The notes under the pieces were generated by a model. That model did not search any database. It worked only from the letters and a program-made list of their open reading frames with translations, and was not told the DNA's origin. The position numbers were made by a program, and so were the translations under genes. A stretch of 64,000 nucleotides of DNA from contig NZ_RCZM01000001.1 of the NCBI RefSeq assembly GCF_006438965.1, positions 621,097 through 685,096 of the forward strand, written 5' to 3'. This document shows positions 30,724-38,898 of this stretch, one piece after another (the stretch's first letter is position 1; every line of letters begins with the position of its first letter). This DNA is from Pedococcus bigeumensis. Its GTDB lineage: Bacteria > Actinomycetota > Actinomycetes > Actinomycetales > Dermatophilaceae.

Positions 30724-31191
30724 ATGCGCGTACACATCGGCGGCGACCACGCGGCATACGACCTGCTCGGTGAGCTGGTCAGCTTCCTCGAGGCCAAGGG
30801 CCACGAGGTGACCAACCACGGGCCCCACACCATGGACGCCGAGGACGACTACCCCGTCTTCGTGCTGCGTGCCGCGCAGGCCGTGGCGGCCGACCCCGAG
30901 TCGCTCGGTGTGGTGCTCGGGGGATCCGGCAACGGCGAGCAGATGGCGGCCAACAAGGTCAAGGGCATCCGTGCGGCGCTGTGCTACAACGAGGAGCTCG
31001 CCACCCTGGCCCGGGAGCACAACAACGCCCAGGTGATCTCGATCGGCGCCCGGATGAGTGCCGTGGAGGAGTCCAAGGCGATGGTCGCGGCCTTCCTGGC
31101 CACACCGTTCTCCGGCGCGCCTCGCCACCAGCGCCGGATCGACATGGTCGAGGCCTACGAGCAGGACGGCACGCTCCCTCCGACTCCCTGA
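30724..31191 (+). CDS. rpiB: Ribose-5-phosphate isomerase B
   Basis: This 155-residue RpiB interconverts ribose 5-phosphate and ribulose 5-phosphate. The N-terminal HIGGDHAAYDL binds phosphate, and GGSGNGEQMAANKVKGIRAA contains the loop with the catalytic glutamate used by the actinobacterial branch in place of the E. coli cysteine. The late NAQVISIGARM is also typical. The ATG follows GAGGAG with 8-base spacing. It may be cotranscribed with the DsbA-like gene. Confidence 0.95.
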   Translation: MRVHIGGDHAAYDLLGELVSFLEAKGHEVTNHGPHTMDAEDDYPVFVLRAAQAVAADPESLGVVLGGSGNGEQMAANKVKGIRAALCYNEELATLAREHNNAQVISIGARMSAVEESKAMVAAFLATPFSGAPRHQRRIDMVEAYEQDGTLPPTP

Positions 31192-31318
31192 TCTGCGCGG
31201 ATGTCGCCCGCGTGGGACTGAGCTCCCACTACGCTGGAGCGGTGGGCTGCAGGGGACCGGCCCATCCATCAGACGCCAGGGGTGCCGAACACCTGCCTTG
31301 CCGAAGGATCTCTCGTAC

Positions 31319-32413
31319 GTGGACATCGACAGGACGGTTATCGCTCGCCGCTCCCTCATGTCCCGGGTCCAACGAGAGCGATACCGTTTCGCCCGGTGGG
31401 ACACCGCCCTCATTGCCATCGCCCTGGTGGTGGTCAACACCGGGCTGTGCTGGTCGATGTCCATCTGGAAAGAGCAAGTGCCCTTCTCGGCCTACGTCCC
31501 GGTGGCCGTCCTGGCCGGACTGTTCCTGACCCCACAGGTGCTGCTGGTCGTTGACATCTGCATCTTGGTTGCAGGGGCCTACACGATCAGCGACAAGGGC
31601 CCCAGCGCAGCTCTGTTCGGTGCGTACGGGGTCCTGGTCCTCGTCATGGTCATCATGTTCTGGGTGGCGACCTCGCGGGCCCGGCTCGGGGTCCAGGGGA
31701 ACCTCGGCGAGTCGATGTTGGTCGACCTGCGCGACCGGCTGCGCACCCAGGGCGAGCTCCCGGAGCTGCCGCCGGGGTGGGGCGCCGAGCTGTCGGTGCT
31801 GTCGGCCTACGGCGACTCGTTCTCGGGTGACTTCCTGGTCACGAGCAAGTTCGGCGACGTCCTCGAGGTCGTGCTGGTCGACGTGTCGGGCAAGGGCATC
31901 GCGGCGGGCACCCGCTCCCTGCTGTTGTCCGGGGCCTTCGGCGGGCTGCTCGGCTCGATGCCCTACGACCGGTTCCTGCCGGCGGCCAACTCCTACCTGC
32001 TGCGCCAGGCCTGGGACGAAGGCTTCGCCACCGCAGCCCACGCCATGATCAACCTGACGACCGGCGAGTTCAGCCTCGGCTCCGCCGGGCACCCACCCGG
32101 CGTGCGCTTCTCGGCAGGCTCGGGCCGGTGGGAGGTCCTCGAGGGTGACGAGGGCCCGGTCCTCGGCGTGACCGAGGGACTGGCCTTCCCGCGGATCCAC
32201 GGTCAGCTCGGTCGCGGCGACGCCCTGCTGCTGTACACCGACGGCGTCATCGAGGTCCGCAACCGCGACCTCCGCGACGGCATCGACCGGATGCTCGGCA
32301 CCGCGGAGCGGATGATCGGCAAGGGCTTCGAGGGGATGGCGGCCAAGATGTGCGCCGCGGCCCGGGCCGGCGAGACCGACGACCGTGCAGCCGTCCTGGT
32401 CTGGCGTAGCTGA
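31319..32413 (+). CDS. Membrane-anchored SpoIIE-type PP2C phosphatase
   Basis: This protein of about 364 residues has three or four membrane segments (residues 25-120, for example ALIAIALVVVNTGLCWSM, and LFGAYGVLVLVMVIMFWVA) followed by a PP2C-like SpoIIE domain: AYGDSFSGDFLV, VLVDVSGKGIAAGTRS, LGSAGHPPGVRF, LLLYTDGVIEVRN and ETDDRAAVLVW. The aspartates bind two metal ions and the enzyme dephosphorylates serine or threonine, often on anti-anti-sigma factors. GTG 31319 is chosen for the GAAGGAT upstream; an ATG 13 codons later is the alternative. No partner kinase is nearby. Confidence 0.85.
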   Translation: MDIDRTVIARRSLMSRVQRERYRFARWDTALIAIALVVVNTGLCWSMSIWKEQVPFSAYVPVAVLAGLFLTPQVLLVVDICILVAGAYTISDKGPSAALFGAYGVLVLVMVIMFWVATSRARLGVQGNLGESMLVDLRDRLRTQGELPELPPGWGAELSVLSAYGDSFSGDFLVTSKFGDVLEVVLVDVSGKGIAAGTRSLLLSGAFGGLLGSMPYDRFLPAANSYLLRQAWDEGFATAAHAMINLTTGEFSLGSAGHPPGVRFSAGSGRWEVLEGDEGPVLGVTEGLAFPRIHGQLGRGDALLLYTDGVIEVRNRDLRDGIDRMLGTAERMIGKGFEGMAAKMCAAARAGETDDRAAVLVWRS

Positions 32414-32425
32414 GCAGCAGCGCCC

Positions 32426-32932
32426 TCAGCTGGCGGTCGTGGCTGCCTGCCGCGATGCGGCTCGTCGGGTGATGTCCGCGCACTCGAGGCAGACCGACTC
32501 GGGGATCACACCCAGACGCATCAGCCAGCCGAACACGATGCAGCCCACACAGATCCCGGCGATCGACTCCAGGGCCGGGAAGACCACCATGATCGCGCCG
32601 ATCAGGATCACCGGGACCGACGTCCCGGCCAGCCACAGCACGGTGGCGGCCACGGTGAACACGGCGCCGACGGCTGCGGCGAACCGCTTCGGCAGCCCGG
32701 CCGTGTAGCGCGGCTTCGCTGCCACCCGCGGCCGGATCCAGCGGTTGACGAGGATCGCGATCGGGCTGGCCGACGGGCCCCACCCGGCGCGCAGCACGAA
32801 GTCCACCGCCAGCACGGCATACAGCCACCACTGGTGCGCGGCGAGGGCCACGACCGCGAGCACGAGGATGACTGCCGCGATGAGCCGGACGGTGACGTCG
32901 TCCACGATGTTCGGGAATCGGGAGATACGCAT
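32426..32932 (-). CDS. DUF4395 membrane protein
   Basis: This 168-residue membrane protein has about four hydrophobic segments. The DUF4395 hallmarks are NIVDDVTVRL near the start, GPSASPIAILVNRWI and a C-terminal GICVGCIVFGWLM followed by VCLEC, giving two cysteine pairs. The biochemical role is unknown; family members are often near thioredoxin-like genes, which suggests redox or metal work at the membrane. ATG 32932 is preferred to one 13 codons upstream, since the latter extension is poorly conserved in character and would bury a CATAAT promoter element at about -8, pointing to a leaderless message. Confidence 0.85.
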   Translation of the reverse strand: MRISRFPNIVDDVTVRLIAAVILVLAVVALAAHQWWLYAVLAVDFVLRAGWGPSASPIAILVNRWIRPRVAAKPRYTAGLPKRFAAAVGAVFTVAATVLWLAGTSVPVILIGAIMVVFPALESIAGICVGCIVFGWLMRLGVIPESVCLECADITRRAASRQAATTAS

Positions 32933-33019
32933 GGCTACATTATGGGTTACATAAGCACCAGTTATCGACACGTGTGTCGCAGGTCAAGACACGGTCGCGT
33001 CCCTGCCTACGCTGGTGAC

Positions 33020-33679
33020 GTGGACATCGACGGGCGCGTGCGCTCCTTCAACGCGCGCAGGGGACGGCTGTCGGCACTCACCCTGGAACGCATGGAGCAG
33101 CTGGGGCCGAAGCACTCGATCGCGACCGACGGGCCGTTGGTGCCGCAGGAGGCGTTCGGGCGGATCGCCCCCGTGGTGCTCGAGATCGGCTGTGGCCACG
33201 GCGCGGCGGCACTCGCGTACGCCGCCGCCCATCCCGCGCACGACCTCCTTGCCGTCGACGTCTTCACGCCGGCTCTCGCCCGGATGTTGGCCGAGGCTGA
33301 CCGGCGTGGCCTGACGAACCTGTGGATGCACCGCGGTGACGCCGTGGAGCTGCTGGCCGAACGGGTGGCGACCGCGTCGCTCACGGCGGTCCACGTCTTC
33401 TTCCCCGACCCGTGGCCCAAGGTCAAGCACGCCAGGCGGCGCTTCATCTCCCGTGACATGCTCGACCTGATCGCGTCACGGTTGGTCCCGGGTGGCCGTC
33501 TGCTCGTGGCGACCGACCATGACGGGTATGCCGCCCACGTGCGGTCCGCGTTCGAGGCGCACGGCGGGTTCGTGGTCACCGAGGGCGACCGGCCGTCGTG
33601 GCGGCCGACCGACGGCTTCGAGGACAAGGGGCTACTGGCCGGGCGCCGGGTCAGCGAGTTCCGCGCAGAACTGCGCTGA
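33020..33679 (+). CDS. trmB: tRNA (guanine-N7-)-methyltransferase
   Basis: This 219-residue Rossmann methyltransferase uses S-adenosylmethionine to make m7G46 in tRNA variable loops. It has the SAM motif VLEIGCGHGAAALAYA, LLAVDVFTPALARML, and the family-specific VHVFFPDPWPKVKHARRR. The start is GTG 33020, with no obvious Shine-Dalgarno, so it may be leaderless. Two tRNA genes lie 0.6-0.9 kb downstream, probably by chance. Confidence 0.94.
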   Translation: MDIDGRVRSFNARRGRLSALTLERMEQLGPKHSIATDGPLVPQEAFGRIAPVVLEIGCGHGAAALAYAAAHPAHDLLAVDVFTPALARMLAEADRRGLTNLWMHRGDAVELLAERVATASLTAVHVFFPDPWPKVKHARRRFISRDMLDLIASRLVPGGRLLVATDHDGYAAHVRSAFEAHGGFVVTEGDRPSWRPTDGFEDKGLLAGRRVSEFRAELR

Positions 33680-33682
33680 GCC

Positions 33683-33698
33683 GCTGGCGGCCGCCAGC
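33683..33698. repeat. Perfect palindrome after trmB
   Basis: GCTGGCGGCCGCCAGC starts 3 bases after the trmB stop. It is followed by very GC-rich simple sequence to about 33760 that holds no gene. It may stop transcription of trmB, but it has no separate loop and no T run. Confidence 0.4.
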
Positions 33699-33764
33699 CG
33701 CCAGCACCCGCCCGCGGCCGCGGCCGAGCCCGGCCGGCAGCCGCGGCAGGGGGCGGCCGGCAGC

Positions 33765-34154
33765 TCAGCGCAGCTGCGGGACAGCCGCGAGGAGTGTCTT
33801 GGTGTAGGCGTCCTGCGGGTCCAGCAGCACCTGTTCGACCGTGCCGCTCTCGACGATCGACCCGCGGTACATGACGAGGACCCGGTCCGCGATGTTCCAG
33901 GCCAGTCCCAGATCGTGGGTGATCACCAGCGCGCCGAGCCCCAGCTCGTTCTTCAGCCGCAGGAGCAGGGCGAGGATCTCGCCCCGGACGGAGGCATCGA
34001 GCGAGGCCACCGGCTCGTCCGCCACGAGGAACTCGGGCTCCAGTGCGAGGGCGCCGGCGATGACGACCCGCTGGCGCTGACCGCCAGAGAGCTCCTGCGG
34101 CAGCGACGAGGTGAAGCCCGAGGCGGGGCGTAGCTCAGCGCGCTCGAGTGCCGC
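33765..34154 (-). pseudogene. C-terminal remnant of an oligopeptide-type ABC ATPase
   Basis: About 130 residues match the second half of a DppF/OppF-type ATPase: PQELSGGQRQRVVIAGALA (signature), FLVADEPVASLD (Walker B), LVITHDLGLAWNIADRVLV (switch histidine) and a terminal VEQVLLDPQDAYTKTLL. The Walker A half is missing. Homology stops near 34154, where an AT-richer stretch (34155-34200) unlike neighbouring genes begins. The upstream in-frame residues to 34292 are not ABC-like. Without Walker A this cannot be an ATPase, so it is a decayed gene, cut next to a tRNA-Gly gene. Confidence 0.8.
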
Positions 34155-34259
34155 AATGGATTCCGAGTTACGACCGCATTTCGTAGGAAATTGACGGTCA
34201 CGGCGCGCTGGCGATGCCGTCCGAGAGATCGCGGGCAGGGCCATGACGGCAACGACGAA

Positions 34260-34299
34260 GGCCCCCGTGGCCCGGAGTGGATCCCGGGCCACGAGGGCC
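34260..34299 (-). terminator. Hairpin downstream of tRNA-Gly
   Basis: 34260-34275 (GGCCCCCGTGGCCCGG) pairs with 34284-34299 with one mismatch across an 8-base loop, starting 6 bases beyond the 3' end of tRNA-Gly on the minus strand. Confidence 0.7.
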
Positions 34300-34305
34300 T
34301 GACTG

Positions 34306-34376
34306 AGCGGGCGACGAGAATCGAACTCGCGTAGCTAGTTTGGAAGACTAGGGCTCTACCATTGAGCTACGCCCGC
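34306..34376 (-). tRNA. tRNA-Gly (UCC)
   Basis: The 71-base gene folds as a normal cloverleaf: the acceptor GCGGGCG (34370-34376 complement) pairs with 34307-34313, the anticodon stem CTAGT/ACTAG encloses CTTCCAA, anticodon TCC at 34342-34344, and the T arm contains GTTCGATTC. CCA is not encoded. It reads GGA and GGG codons. Confidence 0.95.
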
Positions 34377-34461
34377 GTGGACCGGCCGCCGTCAGGGCGT
34401 CAGTTCCGAGGCGTTAGCCTAATGCCCGCGATCGTGTGGCCAGAAATCGGCTCGCCATCGA

Positions 34462-34538
34462 CGGGGTATGGCGCAGGTTGGTAGCGCGTCCGCTTTGGGA
34501 GCGGAAGGCCGCCGGTTCAAATCCGGCTACCCCGACCA
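34462..34538 (+). tRNA. tRNA-Pro (UGG)
   Basis: The acceptor CGGGGTA pairs with TACCCCG, and the anticodon stem TCCGC/GCGGA encloses TTTGGGA with anticodon TGG at 34496-34498. The T arm has GGTTCAAATCC. The gene encodes its CCA (34536-34538). The 34547-34587 hairpin follows. Confidence 0.95.
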
Positions 34539-34546
34539 CAAGCAAA

Positions 34547-34587
34547 GAGGTATGCCGCGTGGCCGACTCGGCCACGCGGCATACCTC
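34547..34587. terminator. Long octamer-pair hairpin between tRNA-Pro and the M43 protease gene
   Basis: GAGGTATGCCGCGTGGCCGA (34547-34566) is perfectly inverted at 34568-34587, making an 18-base stem with a small loop. It lies 9 bases after tRNA-Pro and 18 bases after the protease stop on the other strand, so it can serve both directions. It contains an inverted pair of GTATGCCG. Confidence 0.8.
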
Positions 34588-34605
34588 ACTGCAATGCGGG
34601 GGTGG

Positions 34606-35580
34606 TCAGCTCTTGCCGCCGCCTGCGCGGAACTGCAGCCAGGCGTCGCTCATCCGGTCGGCCTGACCCTTCGTGAACATGTTCATGCAGGAGTCCTGCG
34701 AGTAGTCCATGAAGTTGTGGATCGGGTCGACGCCGGGGGCGGGACAGGTGTCCGCGCCGACGGGACAGTCGAACTGCGGCATCGCCTCGGGCGCGGTGTC
34801 GGCCACCCAGTCGCCGTTGGCTGCGCAGCCGTGGGCGAAGGTGTGCTCCAGCATCAGCCAGTGGCCGACCTCGTGGGTGAGGGTGTCGCCGAGCGAGTAC
34901 TTGCCGGCTGTGCCGCCGGGCATCGACTCGTCGAGCATGACGACGCCGTCGATGTAGTCGCGGCCGTTGTTGTAGCCCTTGGGGAAGTAGGCCCAGCCGA
35001 GCAGGCCACCGCCGATGTCGCCGGCATACACGTTGAGGGTGCGGGCGTCGCCGGTGTAGAGCGACTGCTTCATCTGCTTCTCGACGCCCTGCTTGCTCGG
35101 GACGACGTGGTACCAGGCCTCGTTGACGCTCCAGGTCACGTTGGAGAGCGAGAACCGGAAGGGGGTGTTCGCCGCGTCACCAGCCGTCTTGCCGGAGTAC
35201 GAGTCGTTGAGCACCGTCATCTGGTCGGCGATCAGCTTCTGCCAGCGGGCCTTCTCGGTGGCGGTGTTCTCGTGGTCGGAGACCATGTGGAAGACGGTCG
35301 GGATGGTGACGCTGCCGGCTGGCAGCGTGGTCCGGTCGGTGAGCACGCCGTAGGCGTTGGCCTCGTTCTTGGAGTACAGCTCCGGCTCGGCGCCCTTGGA
35401 GCCGGCCTTGACCCGTGCGCCGCTGGCGGCGCTGTCGGCGGCCCCGGGCAGACAGGCTGCGGCACCGGGGGAGGTGACGGCTGCGGCGTTGACGGTGGCG
35501 CTGCCGCCGCCGAGCAGTGCGAGGGCTGCAGCGGCGGTCAGTACGCCGAGTCGAAGCGGGGTGCGGATGCGCATGGACAT
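34606..35580 (-). CDS. Secreted M43-type zinc metalloprotease
   Basis: This 324-residue protein has a signal peptide (MSMRIRTPLRLGVLTAAAAL, with likely cleavage after VNAAA) and a metzincin domain: the zinc site HEVGHWLMLEHTF near residue 240 and a Met-turn region NFMDYSQDSC followed by MNMFTKGQADRM, as in pappalysin/cytophagalysin family M43. Several cysteines in the HGCAAN..DCPVGADTCPAPG area probably form disulfides. The start is ATG with GAAGGGA upstream. It should be an extracellular protease; the substrate is unknown. Confidence 0.92.
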   Translation of the reverse strand: MSMRIRTPLRLGVLTAAAALALLGGGSATVNAAAVTSPGAAACLPGAADSAASGARVKAGSKGAEPELYSKNEANAYGVLTDRTTLPAGSVTIPTVFHMVSDHENTATEKARWQKLIADQMTVLNDSYSGKTAGDAANTPFRFSLSNVTWSVNEAWYHVVPSKQGVEKQMKQSLYTGDARTLNVYAGDIGGGLLGWAYFPKGYNNGRDYIDGVVMLDESMPGGTAGKYSLGDTLTHEVGHWLMLEHTFAHGCAANGDWVADTAPEAMPQFDCPVGADTCPAPGVDPIHNFMDYSQDSCMNMFTKGQADRMSDAWLQFRAGGGKS

Positions 35581-35694
35581 TCCCTTCGGAGGTGATCCCC
35601 CGCCTGCGGTGGTTCCGGGGGCCTTGGGGACGCTACCCGGCGAAATGTCCTGGTGGGAGGTACCGATGACGGAGATTTTCCTCCCCCGGAACGG

Positions 35695-37134
35695 TCACAG
35701 GCCGTACTCCTCCAGCAGCCGGAGCCAGATCTCGCTCATCGTCGGGTACGAGGGCACCGCGTGCCACAACGTCGTCAACGGCACCTTTCCGACGATGGCC
35801 ACCGTGGCTGCGTGGACGAGGTCGGCGGTGTCCTGGCCGACGAAGGTGGCCCCGACGAGGACGCCGTTGTCCTCGTCGACGACGATCCGGGCCTGGCCCT
35901 GGTAGCCCTCCGCCTGCAGCCCGGCGCCGGCGGCCGAGTCCATCGGCAGGTCCACGACCCGGATCCGTATGCCGGCTGCGCGCGCCTCCTCCTCGGTGAG
36001 GCCCGCGGCCGCCACCTCGGGGTCGGTGAAGACGACCTGCGGTGACCCGAGCGCCACCGCCCACGGCGTGGTCTTGCCGGCGTCGGGCTCGCGCCCCGCT
36101 ACCCGGGCACCGATGAGGTCGCCGACCGCGCGGGCCTGGTACTTGCCCATGTGTGTGAGGAGCGCCCGCCCGTTGACGTCGCCCACGGCATACAGCCAGG
36201 GCTTGTCACCGCTGACTCCCTCGACCTCCATCTGGTCGGTGACGCTGACGTAGCCGGAGCGGTCGAGCCGGCCGCCCACCTCCTCGACGCCGAGGCCCTT
36301 GGTGGCGGGGGTGCGGCCGACGGCCACGAGGAGCTCGTCCGCCTTGAGGGTCTTGCCACCGGACAGCTCCACGGTGACCTCGCCGGTCGGGCCGAGGCGG
36401 GACACGGACTCCGCCTTGGTCCCGAGCAGGACGTCGACGCCGTCGCGCTCGAGGGCTTCGGCGACGGCCTTGCCCGCAAAGGCCTCGTGGCGCCCGAGCA
36501 GCCCGTCTGCCCTCTCGACGATGGTGACCTTCGAGCCGATCGCGGCGAACACCTGCGCGAGCTCGCACGCCACCACGCCGCCACCGAGCACCGCGAGGCG
36601 GTCGGGGATCCGGCGACTCGTGGTGGCCTCGCGGTTGGTCCAGGCGTTCGCCTCACGCAGGCCGGGGATCGGCGGGACCGCGGCCATCGTGCCGGTCGCC
36701 AGGACCACGGCCTGACGCGCTCGCAGGGTCCGCCCGCCCACCTCGACCGTGCGCTCGCCGACGAGGCGGGCCGCACCGCGCAGCAGGGTGATGCCGACGT
36801 GGTCGAGCCAGCCGACCTGGCCGCTGTCGTCGAGGGTGTCGCTGGTGCCGACCCTGTTGATCCAGGAGTCCCGGCGGGCGAGCACCCCCTGCGGGTCGAC
36901 GTGGGCGCCCTCCGAGCCCTGGACGCGCTGCGAGGCCCTGGTCGCGTGGATCGGTCGGAGGAGGGCCTTGCTGGGCGAGCAGGCGTAGAAGCTGCACTCG
37001 CCCCCGACCAGGTGCTTCTCGATGATCGCGACCGTCAGACCGGCCTTGTGGGCGCGGTCCGCGGCGTTCTCGCCGACCGGCCCGGCCCCGACCACGATGA
37101 CGTCGAACTCCTGCGGCAGCTCTTCTTCAGGCAT
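35695..37134 (-). CDS. Class I flavin disulfide reductase (pyridine nucleotide-dependent)
   Basis: This 479-residue oxidoreductase has FAD motif VIVVGAGPVGENAADRA, an active-site disulfide in GGECSFYACSPSK, NAD(P) motif LAVLGGGVVACELAQ, the second FAD motif YAVGDVNG and a C-terminal HAVPSYPTMSE that supplies the His-Glu pair. This matches dihydrolipoyl/mycothione/mercuric reductase relatives. The altered active-site context (CSFYAC rather than CxxxGC) makes a standard lipoamide dehydrogenase unlikely. It stands alone, with no pyruvate dehydrogenase genes nearby. The natural substrate is uncertain. Confidence 0.9.
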   Translation of the reverse strand: MPEEELPQEFDVIVVGAGPVGENAADRAHKAGLTVAIIEKHLVGGECSFYACSPSKALLRPIHATRASQRVQGSEGAHVDPQGVLARRDSWINRVGTSDTLDDSGQVGWLDHVGITLLRGAARLVGERTVEVGGRTLRARQAVVLATGTMAAVPPIPGLREANAWTNREATTSRRIPDRLAVLGGGVVACELAQVFAAIGSKVTIVERADGLLGRHEAFAGKAVAEALERDGVDVLLGTKAESVSRLGPTGEVTVELSGGKTLKADELLVAVGRTPATKGLGVEEVGGRLDRSGYVSVTDQMEVEGVSGDKPWLYAVGDVNGRALLTHMGKYQARAVGDLIGARVAGREPDAGKTTPWAVALGSPQVVFTDPEVAAAGLTEEEARAAGIRIRVVDLPMDSAAGAGLQAEGYQGQARIVVDEDNGVLVGATFVGQDTADLVHAATVAIVGKVPLTTLWHAVPSYPTMSEIWLRLLEEYGL

Positions 37135-37198
37135 GACCTCAACGTAGACGGCGCGCCCTCTCGCTGCGCGCGGAAAGGTGCTGAGTGCGCGGAGAGGA

Positions 37199-37232
37199 GA
37201 ACGGCCCCGGGACAGGAGTCCCGGGGCCGTTC
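37199..37232. terminator. Perfect 14-base hairpin
   Basis: GAACGGCCCCGGGA (37199-37212) pairs with 37219-37232 across a 6-base loop. On the minus strand it lies 76 bases after the S53 protease stop and upstream of the oxidoreductase start, so it most likely separates these two genes. Confidence 0.75.
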
Positions 37233-37307
37233 CATCCTGTGATCCAGCCGTGCTGTCAGCCGTGGTGTCAGCTGGCTCGTGAGCAGCGCGTGGTCATCAG
37301 GGGAGGG

Positions 37308-38504
37308 TCAGAAGGCGGACGTGCCGTTCGGGGTGCCCAGACCGGTGGGGCCGTCCCAGCCGGACTTGGCGGTGCACCAGGAGGCGCACGAACCGTTGGA
37401 CCCGGAGGTCACGTCGAACAGCCCAGCCTGGTTGGCGTACGGCAGGGTGTTGGCGTAGCCGGCCGTGTTGCCGCTCAGCGCGTACACCGAGGCGACGATG
37501 GGAGCCGAGAGGCTGGTGCCACCGTACTGGGCCCACGACGAGGAGGTCCTCGAGGTGGGTGCGTAGGTCGCCAGACCGGTCGCCGGGTCGGCGACCGCCG
37601 AGACGTCCGCGATGGCGCGGCCGGTGCAGTTGGTCATCGCAGTGGTCTGACCAGCGGGCGCGGCGTTGAGGGTGGTGCAGCCAGAACCGGCGCCGTTCCA
37701 GGCCGACTCGGACCAGCCACGCGCGCTGGAGTCCTTCACCAGCGAGGTGCCGCCGATCGCGGTGACGTAGTGCGAGGAGGCCGGGAAGCTGCCGCCCTGG
37801 TAGCCGTTGTCACCGGTCGACGCCGTCACCGCGATGCCCGGGTGGTTGTAGGCCGCGCCGTACGAGCTGTCCGCGAGGTCACCGCCACCGTAGCTGTTCG
37901 AGATGGCGGCGACGCCGGCCTGCTTGGCGGCCGTGTTCACCGCCGCGCCGAGGTCGGTGAGGCTGGCGCTGTTGGCCTGGACGAGCACGATCTTGCAGCT
38001 CGGGCAGGTCGCCGACACGGCATCGAGGTCGAGGGCCTGCTCGCCGGCCCAGCCGGTGTTGAACCGGGGGAGGGACGTCCCACCGGTCTGGTTGATGACG
38101 CGCAGGCAGCCGTTGGCCGTCGTGCAGGCGGGCAGTCCCCACTGGGCGCGGTAGACACCCAGGTCGCGCTCAGCGTTGGGGTAGCCGTAGGCGTCGACGA
38201 TCGCGACCGTTCGTCCCCCGGTTGACAAGCCGGTCACCTTGTAGGCGCTCTGGATGTCGGTGGGTGTCTTCCCGGAGATGGCGTGAGGAGTGATCGGACT
38301 GCCTGTCGGGCTCACCGCCTGACCGTTCGCGTCGACCAGCTTGAGGGCGTGGCAAGCCGCGACGGTGGGGGAGCTCGGTGTGGCGCACACGCGATCGGCG
38401 TGGGCCCTGGGGGAGGGAGTCGCTGATGCGGCGGTGACCGCGGTCGTGACAAGCCCCAGGGATGCCGAGGCCGCCAGCGCGACGGAGAGGATCTGCTTGC
38501 GCAT
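37308..38504 (-). CDS. Secreted S53 (sedolisin-type) serine-carboxyl peptidase
   Basis: This 398-residue exported protease has a signal peptide (MRKQILSVALAASASLGLV, cleaved near ASA). The catalytic Glu-Asp pair is in GWAGEQALDLDAVSA, the oxyanion Asp in ASTGDNGYQGGSFPASS, and the nucleophile in YGGTSLSAPIVAS. The C-terminal calcium site is FDVTSGSNG with SGWDGPTGLGTPNG. ATG 38504 is preferred to an upstream ATG because AGGAGACC precedes it by 8 bases. Only about 60 residues separate the signal peptide from the catalytic domain, while typical sedolisins have a propeptide near 180 residues. Confidence 0.92.
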   Translation of the reverse strand: MRKQILSVALAASASLGLVTTAVTAASATPSPRAHADRVCATPSSPTVAACHALKLVDANGQAVSPTGSPITPHAISGKTPTDIQSAYKVTGLSTGGRTVAIVDAYGYPNAERDLGVYRAQWGLPACTTANGCLRVINQTGGTSLPRFNTGWAGEQALDLDAVSATCPSCKIVLVQANSASLTDLGAAVNTAAKQAGVAAISNSYGGGDLADSSYGAAYNHPGIAVTASTGDNGYQGGSFPASSHYVTAIGGTSLVKDSSARGWSESAWNGAGSGCTTLNAAPAGQTTAMTNCTGRAIADVSAVADPATGLATYAPTSRTSSSWAQYGGTSLSAPIVASVYALSGNTAGYANTLPYANQAGLFDVTSGSNGSCASWCTAKSGWDGPTGLGTPNGTSAF

Positions 38505-38898
38505 TCGAAAGGTCTCCTGACGTGGGAAAAGGGCGGCCAGTACCGCCCAACAGGTCGACACTCACGTGCAACATGTTGGCTGGCAATGGATTTCGGTGCT
38601 CGACCTTCGTACTGGCGAAGAAATGGCGAGCCACGGGGACAGCCTTGACGGAAAGTCGTGACGGATGTCATGGGCATCCGCCGGAGCGGTGTGGGCGTGT
38701 GACACGCGGCATACTCCTGAGGCTGGTGTGCCGTCGGTTCGGAGCGTGGGCGCGCAGCGGCTACCATGAGGTTTTGGCCCGGTCGCCGCCTGTCACAGCC
38801 GGCGCAGCGGGCCTTCGCATTGTCCCGTTCGCAGTGTTCACCAACATTGCGAACGCATCGTGCCCCGCCCCAGCCCCGCGACCTTGGAGTATCCCGCA
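38505..38898. other. 394-base intergenic region between S53 protease and tig
   Basis: This divergent spacer must carry the S53 and tig promoters. A GGGCGG/CCGCCC inverted repeat lies in the S53 leader (about 38531-38548). One octamer (CGGCATAC) sits at 38707. A TTGACG at 38645 has no matching -10 element at the normal distance. No tRNA or small gene is recognisable. Confidence 0.5.

Noticed and set aside
27367-31464. The 1365-residue frame ending at 27367 as one protein
   Set aside because: Only the last 849 residues are PepN; the rest is antisense to the DsbA-like, rpiB and phosphatase genes.
34306-34376. An attachment site at tRNA-Gly with a second copy in the window
   Set aside because: I saw no repeat of the tRNA 3' end elsewhere in the window and no integrase gene, so only the possibility of an old integration event is reported.
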